Part shown: piece by piece, positions 9,120 to 19,125 of the stretch
Position numbering within the stretch: position 1 is the first letter of the stretch
How the letters are laid out: each line of letters starts with the position of its first letter
Source of the DNA: Vombatus ursinus
Taxonomy: Eukaryota; Chordata; Mammalia; Diprotodontia; Vombatidae
Assembly: GCF_900497805.2 (NCBI RefSeq)
Contig: NW_020949602.1
Location: forward strand, 2,976,896-3,040,895
Direction of reading: 5' to 3'
Length of the DNA: 64,000 nucleotides
Made by a program: the position numbers and the translations under genes
Notes under the pieces: generated by a model
The model's input: only the letters and a program-made list of their open reading frames with translations
The model's database searches: none
Told to the model about the DNA's origin: nothing

Positions 9120-9255
9120 AGGATCTGGGTTCAAGACATTGCCTTGTGCCTAAGTGGCTTTGACCTTTAGCGGCTGGGTTTCTTTCTCAATAAAATGGTG
9201 ACAGTCATGATTGTACATCATAGCTCCTGGGGCTGTTCAGAGGAACAGCCTTGGA
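9120..9255 (+). mobile_element. MIR-like fragment
   Basis: GATCTGGGTTCAAGACATTG, TGCCTAAGTGGCTTTGACC, TCTCAATAAAATGGTGACAG and CTCCTGGGGCTGTTCAGAGG follow the MIR order. Confidence 0.55.
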
Positions 9256-9788
9256 AACTCTCAAGAATAACAGAAGTGTGCATTGTCCAGATAAATCCCA
9301 AGCCTTCTCCAAAGGTTCTAGGGACATGTGATTAGCGTGGCAAAGTTAGTGATTAAAAAAACCTAACCATTGGTATTGGATTTGGGGAAGTTTCTCCAGC
9401 ACACAGTTAATGGTTGAGTCATTAAAGGAGGGTTAACTCCCAAGGTGAAAGCCTTTTCAGATCATCTGTTTGGGAAGCTTGAGAGGCAGAGAGTAAGAGC
9501 CTCCTTCTGCTGTGGTTAATGCCGTCTACACTGATCTCAAGTTAAGCCAGGCTACATTCCACGGCTTGGAATTTCCAGCCCTCATGATATGGGAATGAAG
9601 TAGATGACACTTTAGTACACCCAGGGAAGGGATGGGTTTGGGTACCATCCTTCAATGGGAGCGTGTAGTATTCATTTGTTGTTGTTGCTGTTGTTAATAA
9701 ACGAGCCCCCAGAAATACTTATGGCCACATACAAGTAAGGGAGAAGAGAACATTCTTTTTTTCCAATGGTATTGGTTGCATGAGCTAT
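9256..9788. other. Repeat-poor block
   Basis: No repeat seen apart from a TTG-rich run at 9676-9698. 9320-9600 has HNF1-like GTTAATGGTTGAGTCATTAA and AGGGTTAACTCC, then TGTGGTTAATGCCGTC. These are motif resemblances only; whether the block is conserved is unknown. Confidence 0.35.
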
Positions 9789-9789
9789 C

Positions 9790-10425
9790 AATCAACATCT
9801 GGACACTTCCCGGTCTCTCCACACTATCTTACACTTGACTGCCAAAGTGACTTCCCTACTGTATATCTGACTGTGTCTCACACACACACACACACACACA
9901 CACACTTACTCAATAAAGGCCAGTGGCTTCCTAGTACCTCTAAGATCAATAACAACAACATAGACCCTTTCTACCTTTCCATCTTTTTCACACCTTACTT
10001 CCCTCTGCACAGACTAAGATTCAGCCACCCACACAGATCTACTTGCAATGCCTCACTCCAGACTCTCCATCTCCTATCTCCATGTCTTCACCCTTTCTTT
10101 CCTCATGTCCAGTATTCCCTCCTGCCTCACCTCCACCTCTTGGAATCCCTGGCTTTTTCAAGGCTCAGATCAAATGCCACCTTCTACAGAAAGCCTTTCT
10201 CAGCCCCACCACCTGATAGGACATCTCCCACTAAGTTCACCTCTGATCCAACATGGGGTACGCTGTGTGCGCTTGAGATATTACAAGCATTTTCCCCAGT
10301 AGAATGTAAGCTCATTGAGGGCAGGGAAGAGCATTCCTCTTGTTTATGCCTCTAGTTCTCAGTATAGTGTTGGTACATAATAAATGATAGATAAATGCTT
10401 GTGGACTGACTGGTTGATTGAAGAA
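9790..10425 (+). mobile_element. L2 LINE 3-prime end with internal (CA)n
   Basis: Order fits the L2 3-prime end: TTGACTGCCAAAGTGACTTC, TAAAGGCCAGTGGCTTCC, TCACACCTTACTTCCCTCTG, CTTGGAATCCCTGGC, AGATCAAATGCCACCTTCTA, CAGAAAGCCTTTCTCAGCC, AGAATGTAAGCTCATTGAGG and ATAAATGCTTGTGGACTGAC. A CA dinucleotide run lies inside it (9878-9905). The 191-aa frame at 9780-10355 is mostly this L2, read through; its CA run gives a poly-Thr-His part, so I do not treat it as a host gene. Confidence 0.85.
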
Positions 10426-10544
10426 GGATTTTAATCCATTGCTTTGCCCCGTGGCTGTTTGAATACAGACTGAGAGCTCAGCCATCCAGTGACAAGGAAC
10501 ACGGGAAACATGGATTATATTAGGTATTTCATAAGTTTTGTAAG

Positions 10545-10690
10545 TTCTCATATTCTTAGAGTTAGAAAGAACAACAGAAGCCATCAGGCTCAACTGTATT
10601 ATTTTACAGATGAGTAAACTAAGACCCAGACAGATTAAGTGAGTTCACACAGGTAGTAAGCATCAGTAAGTCAGTCAATAAACATTTGTT
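10545..10690 (-). mobile_element. L3/MIR-like tail, antisense
   Basis: ATTCTTAGAGTTAGAAAGAA, CATCAGGCTCAACTGTATTA, TTTTACAGATGAGTAAACTA, AGACCCAGACAGATTAAGTG and TTCACACAGGTAGTAAGC. Confidence 0.55.
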
Positions 10691-10734
10691 AAGTGCCCAC
10701 TAAGGTGTGATTTTTCTACTCCCTGTTGTTTAAA

Positions 10735-10850
10735 GATAAGAAAGAGATGAGGAAGTATGGCTAGATAACATGTGAAAAAGGTCTCGGGGTCTTAGGGATC
10801 CAAAAAATATAACATAACAGCCCCAAGGAAGCTAAGGGGATATCGAGTGG
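10735..10850 (+). mobile_element. L3/CR1-clade LINE fragment
   Basis: GTGAAAAAGGTCTCGGGGTC, TTAGGGATCCAAAAAATATA and CATAACAGCCCCAAGGAAGC correspond to the L3 stretch also seen at 4345 and 63,470. Confidence 0.5.
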
Positions 10851-11345
10851 CATGAAGCACTTAGACACTGAGTCTAAGCACTATAGACACAAAGACAAAA
10901 AGGAAACAGTGCCTGCCAGACATTTCTGTGATGTCTACCATGATGGGCAGCATGAGGACTCTGGGAGCAAGCAGAGTGAGTTGAGGGCAACTGGCTAAGG
11001 ACATGGGCTATTGCATAAATCAAGATTGCCTGTGTATAGAGCTGGTCAAGATAGATCTGGTATGAAGGAAGAAAGGAGTAGAGGAAGAAAGGGGAAAAAA
11101 GAAGGAAGAAAGGAGGCAGGGAGGGAGGGAAGGAAGGAAGAAAAGAAGGAAGGAACGAAGATAATTTATTCAGCACTTACAACACAGGGCTAAGCACTGG
11201 AGATACAAAAATAAATGCGAAAATAATTCTTGCCTCCAGGGAAGCTTACATTCTAATAGGAAAAGATAAAACCTATAAGGAAGCAGTAGCCGGAGAAGAA
11301 ACAGAGTGCAAGAAACAATGAAGTTCTGAAGTTGGCTGAGGTTTC
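10851..11345 (+). mobile_element. Old LINE-like repeat split by a GAAG-rich array
   Basis: 10860-11050 has GACAAAAAGGAAACAGTGCC; 11161-11345 has TTTATTCAGCACTTACAACA, GGGCTAAGCACTGGAGATAC and CAGGGAAGCTTACATTCTAA, from the same old repeat family. Between them 11066-11160 is a purine array of GAAG, GGAGG and AAGGA units. Confidence 0.6.
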
Positions 11346-11584
11346 CAAGGAGGGTTTTACAGAAGCTGGTTCTAGCAGTCCTGCATTTTGTTTCCCATTT
11401 CTTAAAAAAGACCAGCCAACGTCGCTATTTGCTCTATCTGGATGGTTATTCCAAGTCTGCAGACAGCTTTGGGAGCCAATAAAACAGAAGCAGAAGGGAT
11501 TTAAATTATAGGGGATGAGAACGAGTGGCATTAATATAATCGTGTGTTTCTTTTGGATGCCAGATGGGCATATGAGAAGAGAGA
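11346..11584. other. Unassigned DNA
   Basis: No clear repeat. The antisense 92-aa frame at 11253-11531 has no recognised domain and overlaps an old repeat at its left end. Confidence 0.4.
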
Positions 11585-11587
11585 ACA

Positions 11588-11836
11588 GTTAATAATCACA
11601 AGAGACCAGCATTTACACGGCACTTCCAGGTTTGTGAAGCACTTTGCCAACATTGTCTCTTTGAATCTCACATCTATCCTATAAAGGTATGTGCTATTAT
11701 TATTCCCACTTCTCAGATGAGGAAGGTGACTCTGGAAAGATTTGTCCGAGGTCGGTAAGTGTCTGAGGCAGCATTTTCACTCAGTTCTTCCTGACTTCAA
11801 GTCCAGCACTCTTGTCTATGGAGCCACCTGGCTGCG
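11588..11836 (-). mobile_element. MIR-type CORE-SINE, antisense
   Basis: GACCAGCATTTACACGGCAC, AAGCACTTTGCCAACATTGT, AAAGGTATGTGCTATTATTA, TGTCTGAGGCAGCATTTTCA, TTCTTCCTGACTTCAAGTCC and GGAGCCACCTGGCTGC. Confidence 0.8.
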
Positions 11837-12597
11837 GCATGGACTGCTATGAAGGGATGGCAGCTGGGCTGATGTGGCACCTAAAGTCCTATCCCCTCAG
11901 TTGAGGGAGGCTGGATACTGCAGAAAGTGCCCCCTTTCTATTTCTTTTATCAGCCTCACTGCTTCTTCTTTCTTTACCAGTTCATACTCATTTCCTGGTC
12001 CCTAAATGTGTTTCTCCCCCATATCCAGGAGTCTGTCTTTTGCCGTTTATTCTCTCTATACTCCCTCTTTCTTGGGGATACTGCCTAGGTTCAATTACCA
12101 TTTCTCTGCAGCCTTCTCCTCACTCCATTACCTGATATGAATTGTACACCTAGTAGTTGCAGATAAATTGTGCTTGGCTGTTGAGCAGGGTTTACTTTCT
12201 TTTGGCAAGCACTTAACCTCCTGAGGGCAGTGCCATTCTCTCCCAGCTCCTCCCTTCAGGTATAACTTTCGAACACCCTCAATTCCAACCCGCAGAGGGA
12301 ATGGTTTTCCTTTCAAACCCAACTAGGAAAGAACAATGAGATGAGGAACTGAGACAACCACCTGAGAAAGGGCTGATTACAGTTCATTTATAAACCTCCC
12401 ACACTCAACCAGTATTGCTCACTCCTTCCGTGCTAGAACATCTCAGATTCACATGTTCTTTCTGTACTTTGGGGAAGTTATAAAAATAGGTGTCAGTATA
12501 ATTTCTTTTGTTCAGCTCAAGCCCCCAGATAAGGTCATCCCAGCATTGTGCATCATAATTTGAAATCCCTATTTCTTTTTTCTGTGTTCTTTACCGC
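11837..12597. other. Mostly unassigned DNA
   Basis: About 760 bp with a pyrimidine-leaning first half and no repeat I can name. No gene signal beyond short frames. Confidence 0.4.
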
Positions 12598-12725
12598 CTA
12601 CTCTCTGTCTCTCCCTCTCTCTGTCTCTGCCTGTTTGTCTGTCTGTCCATCTCTTTCTGTGTCTCTCTGTCTCTGTCTCCCTCTCTCTCTGCCTCTGTCG
12701 TTCTGTGTCTCTTTCTCTCTCATTC
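12598..12725. repeat. CT-rich low-complexity tract
   Basis: Degenerate TCTCTG, TCTGTC and CTCTCT units. The surrounding 81-aa frame is a Leu-Ser-rich translation of this tract. Confidence 0.9.
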
Positions 12726-13140
12726 ATAATAAACAAATTAAACCACCATTACCTGAATGCCATGTCTCCACTTACTCTGATCTCCATGCTTAGAACGTAC
12801 TCCTTCATCTTTGCTTTTCAGAATCCTTCTTTTTAAGACTCTGACCAAGCAATGCCTCCTTCAAGAAGTCTTCCAGGATTGCCAGTCCTTATAGAACACA
12901 GGTGCTGAAGGCATTTTCTCTTGGCTCCTGAAATTTTCCTCAAGTACGTTATCTGGATTTTCTCCTTACTGCCATCATAATCTACCATATTGGCTTAGTG
13001 CCGATGGTTTATTCTCCCAGTAGAATGTAATATCCTTAGAATTAGGCAATGTGTGATTTAAAAAAAAAATCTTTGTGTCTTTGGCACCAATCACGGTCCC
13101 TTGTATTTAATATGTTCTGAAGAGGTATCACCTTCAAGTG
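12726..13140 (+). mobile_element. L2 LINE 3-prime end
   Basis: CATTACCTGAATGCCATGTC, CCTCCTTCAAGAAGTCTTCC, TGAAATTTTCCTCAAGTACG, CCCAGTAGAATGTAATATCC and TGTGTCTTTGGCACCAATCA follow the L2 order, with more divergence than the copy at 9,790. Confidence 0.65.
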
Positions 13141-13195
13141 GACAAAGAAACCTGGATTCGAATCCTACATCTGGTATTGCGCTTCACTGGGAACA

Positions 13196-13345
13196 AGTCC
13201 TAGAATAACAACACCAGCCCTGGAAGGGTCCTTAGAGGAAACCTAGTCCAGCCTTCCTCATTTTCTGGATGAGGAAACTGAGGCCTGGGGAGGTCACACT
13301 GTGTGCCTAAAGTCACACAGGTAGCAAATGACAGAGGAAGGATAG
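13196..13345 (-). mobile_element. L3/MIR-like fragment, antisense
   Basis: TCCTAGAATAACAACACCAG, CCCTGGAAGGGTCCTTAGAG, GATGAGGAAACTGAGGCCTG, AAAGTCACACAGGTAGCAAA. Confidence 0.6.
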
Positions 13346-13357
13346 ACCCCTGGCACA

Positions 13358-13530
13358 CTGGAAGGACACTGAACTTGGAGCCAGAAAAAACCTGGGTTTA
13401 AGTACTACCTCTGACACTTGCTAGCGGTGCGACCCTGGACGAGGCAATTCACCTCTCTGGACCTCAGTTTCCTCAAATGTAAAATAAGATGAGGTCTCTC
13501 TCCAGCTCTAAATCTATAACTCTGGAGACA
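13358..13530 (+). mobile_element. MIR3 SINE
   Basis: TGGAAGGACACTGAACTTGG, AACCTGGGTTTAAGTACTAC, TGCGACCCTGGACGAGGCAA, GGACCTCAGTTTCCTCAAAT and CTCTCCAGCTCTAAATCTAT: sense MIR3, near full length. Confidence 0.82.
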
Positions 13531-13545
13531 GTGCTCTTCTCCTGA

Positions 13546-13665
13546 TATAAAGTCATAGGAGCTGAAAGGCACCTCAGGGACGTCTAAGCCAACTCTCTCT
13601 TCCTACAGATGAGCTCAGAGACAGAAAGGGGATGACCCAAGGTCTCACAGGTGGGAAGCATCATC
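13546..13665 (-). mobile_element. L3/MIR-like fragment, antisense
   Basis: AAAGTCATAGGAGCTGAAAG, GCACCTCAGGGACGTCTAAG, CCTACAGATGAGCTCAGAGA and CAAGGTCTCACAGGTGGGAA. It lies after a MIR3 and mirrors the fragment before it. Confidence 0.6.
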
Positions 13666-14127
13666 CCCTCAAATCCCTGTAAAATGAGTGAAGTAAGACT
13701 TGCCCCTCCCTCCATCTCATGGTCTGTGTGAGAAAGATGCTTTATAATCTATAAACACTACGGGGGGAGGGAAGCAAGTTATCATGAGTAGGGCATAAAC
13801 AACACAGCGTGCTGGAGAAAGGCAAGCAAAGTGTTTTGTGAATTCTGAGTGGGGAGGTCATAGATCCAGGAAGGAAAGAGAAATCAGCCCCAGTGGCCCT
13901 TAATAAGGAAAGGAAATACTGCACAACCATTTCTCAGAAGTCCTGGTCATTCTTTATGGAAGCAGTGAGGCTCCCATGACGCTGGCCAGGATCCAGCCAT
14001 CTACTCCCTCTATGAACCCACTGACCCCATCAGCTCTCTGGGGACTGTTTCCCTCTGACCTCATCAAGATGTCCCTAAGGAAAATCAAGTTTTCACTTCT
14101 CCTGTCTCTGAAAGCCAAGACTGAGTA
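13666..14127. other. Unassigned DNA
   Basis: About 460 bp without a recognised repeat or gene. Confidence 0.4.
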
Positions 14128-14335
14128 TTTGGAGACAGTGTGATCTAGTGGATAGAATTCTGGGCTTGGAGTCAGGAGGACCAGGGTTCAGATCCCGCTT
14201 CAAACACTTTCTAGAAGTGTGATCTTGGGCAAGTTACTTCGTTCTCTGCCTCAGTTCCCTCATCTGCAAAATAAGTAAATGGATAACAATAGCGCCCACC
14301 TCACAGGATGTGAAAATAAAATGAGATATTACATA
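14128..14335 (+). mobile_element. MIR-type CORE-SINE
   Basis: ACAGTGTGATCTAGTGGATA, GCTTGGAGTCAGGAGGACC, AAGTGTGATCTTGGGCAAGT, TCATCTGCAAAATAAGTAAA and CACCTCACAGGATGTGAAAA. Confidence 0.85.
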
Positions 14336-14592
14336 TACACATATATGTACATATGTATATGCTACGTGAGATTACTTATATGTATGCATGTATACATATA
14401 TTGTGTGATGTTTTCCTTTCCTAGCCTGAGATGTGTGTGTGCGTGTGTGTACATATCCATAAGCATGTATGTGTGTACACGTATATGTATATATACATAT
14501 AAAACATATATATATAACATTATATATATATATGCAAAGTCAAGTAAAACAAGTATTATTATAATTATTATAATTATATTATTATAATTATA
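14330..14592. repeat. AT-rich purine/pyrimidine alternating tract
   Basis: TATACACATATATGTACATA-type alternation, then TGTGTGTGCG, then TATATA and ATTATAATTAT runs. It sits directly between a sense MIR (left) and an antisense MIR (right), so it probably grew from their AT-rich tails. Confidence 0.9.
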
Positions 14593-14822
14593 TTATTTTG
14601 AAGCTTTGCAAAGCACTTTAAAATATTATCTCATTTTATCCTCAAAACCCTAGGAGGTAGGTGCTATTATTATCTTTATTTTTACAGATGAAGAAACTGA
14701 GGCAGGCAGAGGTTAAGTGACTTGCCTAGGGTCACCTAGTCAGTAAGTAACTGAGGCAGGATTTGAAATCAGGTCTTCCTGACTCTAGGTCAAGCCCTCT
14801 GCCCACTGCCCAGCCTAGATGC
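14592..14822 (-). mobile_element. MIR-type CORE-SINE, antisense
   Basis: TTTGAAGCTTTGCAAAGCAC, TAGGAGGTAGGTGCTATTAT, GAAGAAACTGAGGCAGGCAG, AGTGACTTGCCTAGGGTCAC and CCACTGCCCAGCCTAGATGC: full-length antisense copy, tail to tail with the MIR at 14,128. Confidence 0.9.
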
Positions 14823-15085
14823 CATTTGTTAAGCTCCTACTCTATGCTAAACACTACAGATGCAAAGAACGGCATCAGGTCCTGCCTTTAAAAAGCTCCC
14901 GATCTAATGGGGCGGGGAACGACAACATGTAAACAACTATGTACAAACAAGATACAGATCGGATAAATCACAGATCATCAACAGAAGAAAGTCTCTAGCA
15001 TTAATGAGGCTGCGCTGTGCAAAACTGGAAGCCGTAAATGCGCATTATTCTCTACCCCGGAGAATGTCACCAACCAAGGAAGCCT
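14823..15085 (+). mobile_element. Old LINE-like repeat
   Basis: TTGTTAAGCTCCTACTCTAT, GCTAAACACTACAGATGCAA, GGTCCTGCCTTTAAAAAGCT, CATGTAAACAACTATGTAC and ACAGATCATCAACAGAAGAA. Confidence 0.65.
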
Positions 15086-15219
15086 TCATGAAGTTTCTAA
15101 TAGGAGGTGTTGTCCTACAGTTTGGGGGTTATTTTCCCCCTTTCCGTTAGGAACAATAAGACCAGAGATGGACAGCGCTTTGGTTTGGCACGAGGTACTC
15201 TTCCTTCCTCAGTCCAAAT

Positions 15220-15345
15220 TTCCTCTGAAGAGGAAGAAATTGAAGACTTCATAGGTAAAGTGACTTGTCCAGGGTCACACGGAGGGTAGGCATTAGAGGC
15301 AAAAGTTAAACCCAAATCCTTGCTTTCTACTGTACAGACTTTGTT
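15220..15345 (-). mobile_element. MIR-like fragment, antisense
   Basis: AAGAGGAAGAAATTGAAGAC, GTAAAGTGACTTGTCCAGGG, TCACACGGAGGGTAGGCATT and ACCCAAATCCTTGCTTTC. Confidence 0.6.
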
Positions 15346-15361
15346 TTCTAACCAAGCCAGA

Positions 15362-15555
15362 GTGGGTATGAAGATACAGTGCTGAACCTGGAGTCCAGAA
15401 AGCCCAGAGTTCAAACCCCATCTCTGACCTAACCAGCTCTGTGACATCAAGCACCTCACATCAGATCCCCAAGCCTCAGTTTATTCATCCACAAAATGGG
15501 AGGGTTGGCCTCTGAGGTCCCTGCCAGCTCTTCATTTTTGATTCTAGGATCCCAT
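15362..15555 (+). mobile_element. MIR3 SINE
   Basis: GATACAGTGCTGAACCTGGA, AGAGTTCAAACCCCATCTCT, AAGCCTCAGTTTATTCATCC, AAAATGGGAGGGTTGGCCTC and TGAGGTCCCTGCCAGCTCT. Confidence 0.85.
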
Positions 15556-15558
15556 GAG

Positions 15559-15700
15559 AGATCAATTAAATTTATTTATTTTTCTTATTTAATATTTTAT
15601 TTTCCCCAATTACATGTAAAAATAATTTTAATATTCTTTTTTTTTCAAATTTTGAGTTCCAAATTCTTTATTGAGCGGACAAGCAGATCAATTAAATTTA
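15559..15700 (-). mobile_element. L1 3-prime tail, antisense, with perfect 16-bp TSD
   Basis: AGATCAATTAAATTTA at 15559-15574 is repeated exactly at 15685-15700. The 110 bases between are a reversed L1 3-prime end: TTTTATTTTCCCCAATTACA, TGTAAAAATAATTTTAATAT and TTTTGAGTTCCAAATTCTTT, matching the sense L1 end at 30,430-30,470. It is a very short 5-prime-truncated insertion. Confidence 0.88.
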
Positions 15701-16010
15701 AATGAAATCATGCTGCAGAGTTTTGAAAGAACAGAAGAAAACAAACAAACAAACAAAAGAAAGAACAGGAAAAAAAAAAGAAAAGTATATTCTGGCCCCA
15801 CCCCTGCTGAGATCCTTGGGCTTTGAAGAATTAAAAATCGGTTCTTTGAAGGAGTGTCAGGGATCATTAATGCCCATCTATGCACTCACTTTGGAATCCT
15901 TATGGAATTCTGGAACAAGGGGGATTTCAATCCCTCACTTGATCTGTTTGGCCCCAGAGTATAGAACTGGGAGTAATAAGAATGAATGAAAGAATAAATG
16001 CATGCATGAA
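15701..16010. repeat. AAAC/A-rich tract and unassigned DNA
   Basis: 15736-15757 is (AAAC)n and 15765-15786 is A-rich with AAAG; the rest to 15,975 is unassigned. 15975-16010 is a loose GAAT run. Confidence 0.6.
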
Positions 16011-16184
16011 TGAAACCTTTCTTAAGTGTTTACTATGTTCAGAGCACTAGGCTAATGTCATTTCCATTGATGGAATCATAGGTTTCTGATGTTGAACCCT
16101 TTGACAATGCCAAGGAATTTGGTGGCAAGAAGTTTCTTTTCTGAGTCTTCAGTAGCTGCGGTTACAGTCCCATGATAGGCAGAA

Positions 16185-16395
16185 GTGACAGTGGGGCAAA
16201 TTAAGGCTTCAGGTAAGGAAAACATTTCTAATGATGAGAGTTGTCCCAAAGTGTACAGGATGCCTTGGGAGGTCTTCAAGCTGACATAATGGGAGTGTCA
16301 CTGAGGGCAGCACCCCACCTTCAAGTGTGGGTTGGACTTCATGGGTTTCCATTTCCAACCTGGAGATGCCTATGAATTTAGGAGTTGAAATTCTC
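16185..16395 (+). mobile_element. L3/CR1-clade LINE 3-prime end
   Basis: GGAAAACATTTCTAATGATG, AGAGTTGTCCCAAAGTG, CCTTGGGAGGTCTTCAAGC and GTGGGTTGGACTTCATGGG follow the L3 tail order. A short old-LINE piece (CTTTCTTAAGTGTTTACTAT) precedes it at 16010-16050. Confidence 0.6.
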
Positions 16396-16469
16396 TGAAT
16401 TAAAAGATTCTAAATACAGCGCTCTACTCCATGACTTCAACACATTTTTGTGGAATTAAATCACAAAAT

Positions 16470-17300
16470 GACAGAAGGGATAATCTGGGTGAATCTTCAA
16501 TGGTTATCTAGTCCAACCCATGGCCAAAAGGAATACCCTCTGAATACCCACCATGACATCCCCCACAAATGGTGGTCCTGCCTCTGCTTGAAGACCTCTG
16601 AGAAAGAGGAACCCAACACCTCTACAGGCAGTCCCTTGCACTTTGGCACAGCTCTAAATGCCAGGATGTTTTCCTGCCTTCAAGACTCAATTGGCCACTT
16701 TGAATCTAACACCCGTTGCTCCTGGTTCTGTCCTTTGACGCCAGGTAGAACAAGGCTAATTCCTGTTTAAGGTTCCCGCCCTTCAAGTGCTTGAACTCGG
16801 CTATCATTTTTCTCTTGGTCTTCTCTTTTTCAGGCCAAACAGCCCCAGTTTCTTCAACCATCTCTCATATAACACAGACTCAAGGCCCTTCACCACCCTG
16901 GTTGCTCTATCTGGACTCTCTTCAACTAATCAATGTCCTTCTTAAACCATGATGCCCAGAACTGAACTATAGATGAATTGTAGATGAAACCTGATGAGGA
17001 CAGAATACAGTAGGATTCATCACCTCTGTATGCCTAGAAGTTATGCAGCTTACAATCACATGAGTTATTTTGGCTGACACATAACACTGCCATCTTGTAT
17101 TGACCTTGCAATTTTCTTAAACTCCCTGAGCAAATCTTGGTATCCAAGCTGCTGGCTGACAATGTTCCCTCATCTTGTACTTGTGAGGTTGGGTTTTTGT
17201 ACCTATCTCAGACTTTACCTTTATTCCTATTAAATCATACTCTATTCAATTCAGCCCAATGTATAAGCTCTATCTCAATTAATCAAGATTCACAAATTAA
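16470..17300 (-). mobile_element. Long L3/CR1-clade LINE copy, antisense
   Basis: About 0.8 kb in continuous antisense order: TTATCTAGTCCAACCCATGG, CTGCCTCTGCTTGAAGACC, CTTTGGCACAGCTCTAAATG, GTTGCTCCTGGTTCTGTCC, CTTCAAGTGCTTGAACTCGG, AGGCCAAACAGCCCCAGTTT, CACCACCCTGGTTGCTC, GATGCCCAGAACTGAACTAT, GCCATCTTGTATTGACC, CCCTCATCTTGTACTTGTGA and TTTATTCCTATTAAATCATA. This is the most complete L3 in the window. Confidence 0.78.
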
Positions 17301-17304
17301 TCAC

Positions 17305-17700
17305 CCACTACATTCAAAGCCTTGTATTTGATGCCGGGAGAGATAAAATTTTAGATGATACTGATTCTAATCCCTCAGAGAGCCCCAACCTGATAGGAAG
17401 GAAATCAATAACATGTATAATAATATTATTTAACTACATTACAGAACTATGAGAGCAACCTAACCCTAAGATCTGAAAGGGGAGTTTATCGTCAACAGGA
17501 AGAATTAGAGAGATTTCTTATAGGTGGGTTGTATTTAGAAAGAGCTTTGAAGGATGGGTAGGAGCTCAATGAGTGGAGGAGTCATCCCAAGCAATGGGAA
17601 CATTTTCACTGAAGACCCAGGGGAATTAGAGCATGGTTTGTCTTTGAAGGAAGAGAGCTGTCCAGTTGTGCTAGCACGGAGAATATATGAAAGGGCTATG
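17305..17700 (+). mobile_element. Old LINE-like repeat
   Basis: GGGAGAGATAAAATTTTAGA, CAGAGAGCCCCAACCTGATA, GCTTTGAAGGATGGGTAGGA and ATCCCAAGCAATGGGAACAT fit the internal part of the abundant old repeat. Confidence 0.55.
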
Positions 17701-17714
17701 AAAATATATGAAAA

Positions 17715-17875
17715 TGTGAAAGGCCACTGGAATCAGAAGACCTGGCTTCAAACCCTCTTTGGGTTTGGGACACTGGACAAGTCACTTCTCCAAGGGCCTC
17801 AGTTTCCTTCTCTATAAAATTAGAGAGTTGGACTAGATGGTCTTTGAGATCCCTTCCAATTCAACCATTGGTCTT
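17715..17875 (+). mobile_element. MIR3 SINE
   Basis: AGAAGACCTGGCTTCAAACC, GGGACACTGGACAAGTCACT, GGGCCTCAGTTTCCTTCTCT, AGAGTTGGACTAGATGGTCT and TTGAGATCCCTTCCAATTC. Confidence 0.88.
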
Positions 17876-17939
17876 TATTTTTTTTAAACAAAGGACAGAC
17901 AACAACACCTTAATGCATGATACTATGATTCTGTGAATA

Positions 17940-18262
17940 TGATATCACTCATTTTACTCACCCTTTTAAATTATAAAGATGAGTAAACTGGGAGATACAA
18001 ACAGAGAAGTAAGCAGGGCTCAAAGTAGAGAGGAGACTTAACCAAAGTGGCTAAGCTAGGAAACAGTGCTCACGTCTTCTGTTTCTAAGACCAGAGTTCT
18101 TTTGTGTGGTGCCATGTTGCCTCTAACTTACCCTGAGCTGCCTACCCAACCACACACTTCCTGAGGGTTGGCACCATGACTTATCTAAACTTGGAAGCTT
18201 CTCCTAGTGCCCACAGTAGGGTTTGAAACATAATAAGTCCTTAAGAAGTGTTTCAACATCAT
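17940..18262. mobile_element. Antisense MIR fragment, then L2 tail
   Basis: 17940-18120: CACTCATTTTACTCACCCTT, AAGATGAGTAAACTGGGAGA and TGTTTCTAAGACCAGAG, probably antisense MIR. 18125-18262: CTTCCTGAGGGTTGGCACCA, CTCCTAGTGCCCACAGTAGG and ACATAATAAGTCCTTAAG, a sense L2 end. Confidence 0.55.
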
Positions 18263-18740
18263 CTGTTTCAATCTTGCTTATAACTATGATCTGAAAACCT
18301 TTTGACAAGTATGGGCCAGTTGTGTTCACTTGGTTGATTAGAGATCACATGATGGGGATGAAATAATATTTCTATGGCCCTGCATGAAAAATGAAAACAT
18401 CCAAAGTAGGTCAGGATCAGTAAACCAGTAAAGGGCATTTATCATGGAGAAACATGGTGGGTGGGTCACATAGCAAAGACGACAGGCAAGAGATGGGCTA
18501 ACACATTAGATCCCCCAGGACAGCAAAGGACCAAGCAGGATGCCAAAAAACTCAGCAGTTTGAGGAAAAACCCAGAAATTTGGCCAGAAATGGAAATGGT
18601 GAGTGTGGGTTCATCTGTTTCGGGGTTTGATGCCTCTGCCCTCAATTTCTGTCCAACAACGACAGAGCCTCGCATGAATGACTGATGACGAGGTTGTTAT
18701 TTGTTTCCAAGAAAAGCTTAAACATGTCAGTGTGCTGATT
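18263..18740. other. Unassigned DNA
   Basis: About 480 bp without a recognised repeat. Frames of 74 aa (+) and 69 aa (-) cover the same bases at 18461-18685, with no domain recognised. Confidence 0.4.
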
Positions 18741-18744
18741 GACA

Positions 18745-19005
18745 GACATAAAACATCAGTTGGAAGGGCCCTTGATGGCCATCAAGTCCAACACATACCT
18801 GGCCCATTGTGAGCGTTTAATAAATGCTTATTGATGACTATTCTATACCTAAACTAGAATGACCTCTAGTCATCACAAGTCACACAGCCCCTGGGTCAAA
18901 GACATCAGTAGAAGGGGAATCTTCCCCTTTTGGAGAGCTCTGATTGGTAGGATGTTTTCCCTGGCATCAAGCATACACTGACCTCTTTGCAACATTTCCT
19001 AGATA
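18745..19005 (-). mobile_element. L3 LINE end, antisense, with an L2-tail insertion
   Basis: TTGGAAGGGCCCTTGATGGC, CATCAAGTCCAACACATACC, then GGGGAATCTTCCCCTTTTGG, AGAGCTCTGATTGGTAGGAT and CTCTTTGCAACATTTCCTAG in L3 antisense order. 18799-18845 interrupts it with an L2-type end (GAGCGTTTAATAAATGCTTA). The flanks show CATACCT and TATACCT as possible TSD remains. Confidence 0.6.
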
Positions 19006-19125
19006 GAATGTAAACTACTTGAGGGCAAGGAATGCTTAATTTTTATCTTTGTATCCCCAGGACCTAGAATAGTTCCTGAAACATAGTAACACTCACTAAA
19101 TGCTAATTGATTGGTTTGTCCCAGG
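19000..19125 (+). mobile_element. L2 LINE 3-prime tail
   Basis: TAGATAGAATGTAAACTACT, TGAGGGCAAGGAATGC, TTGTATCCCCAGGACCTAGA and AAATGCTAATTGATTGG. Confidence 0.82.

Noticed and set aside
9876-9906. CRISPR-like or regulatory array
   Set aside because: It is a plain CA dinucleotide run in an L2; no spacer structure exists.
9780-10355. 191-aa open frame as a gene
   Set aside because: It follows the L2 3-prime end order and includes a (CA)n stretch; no host domain is visible.
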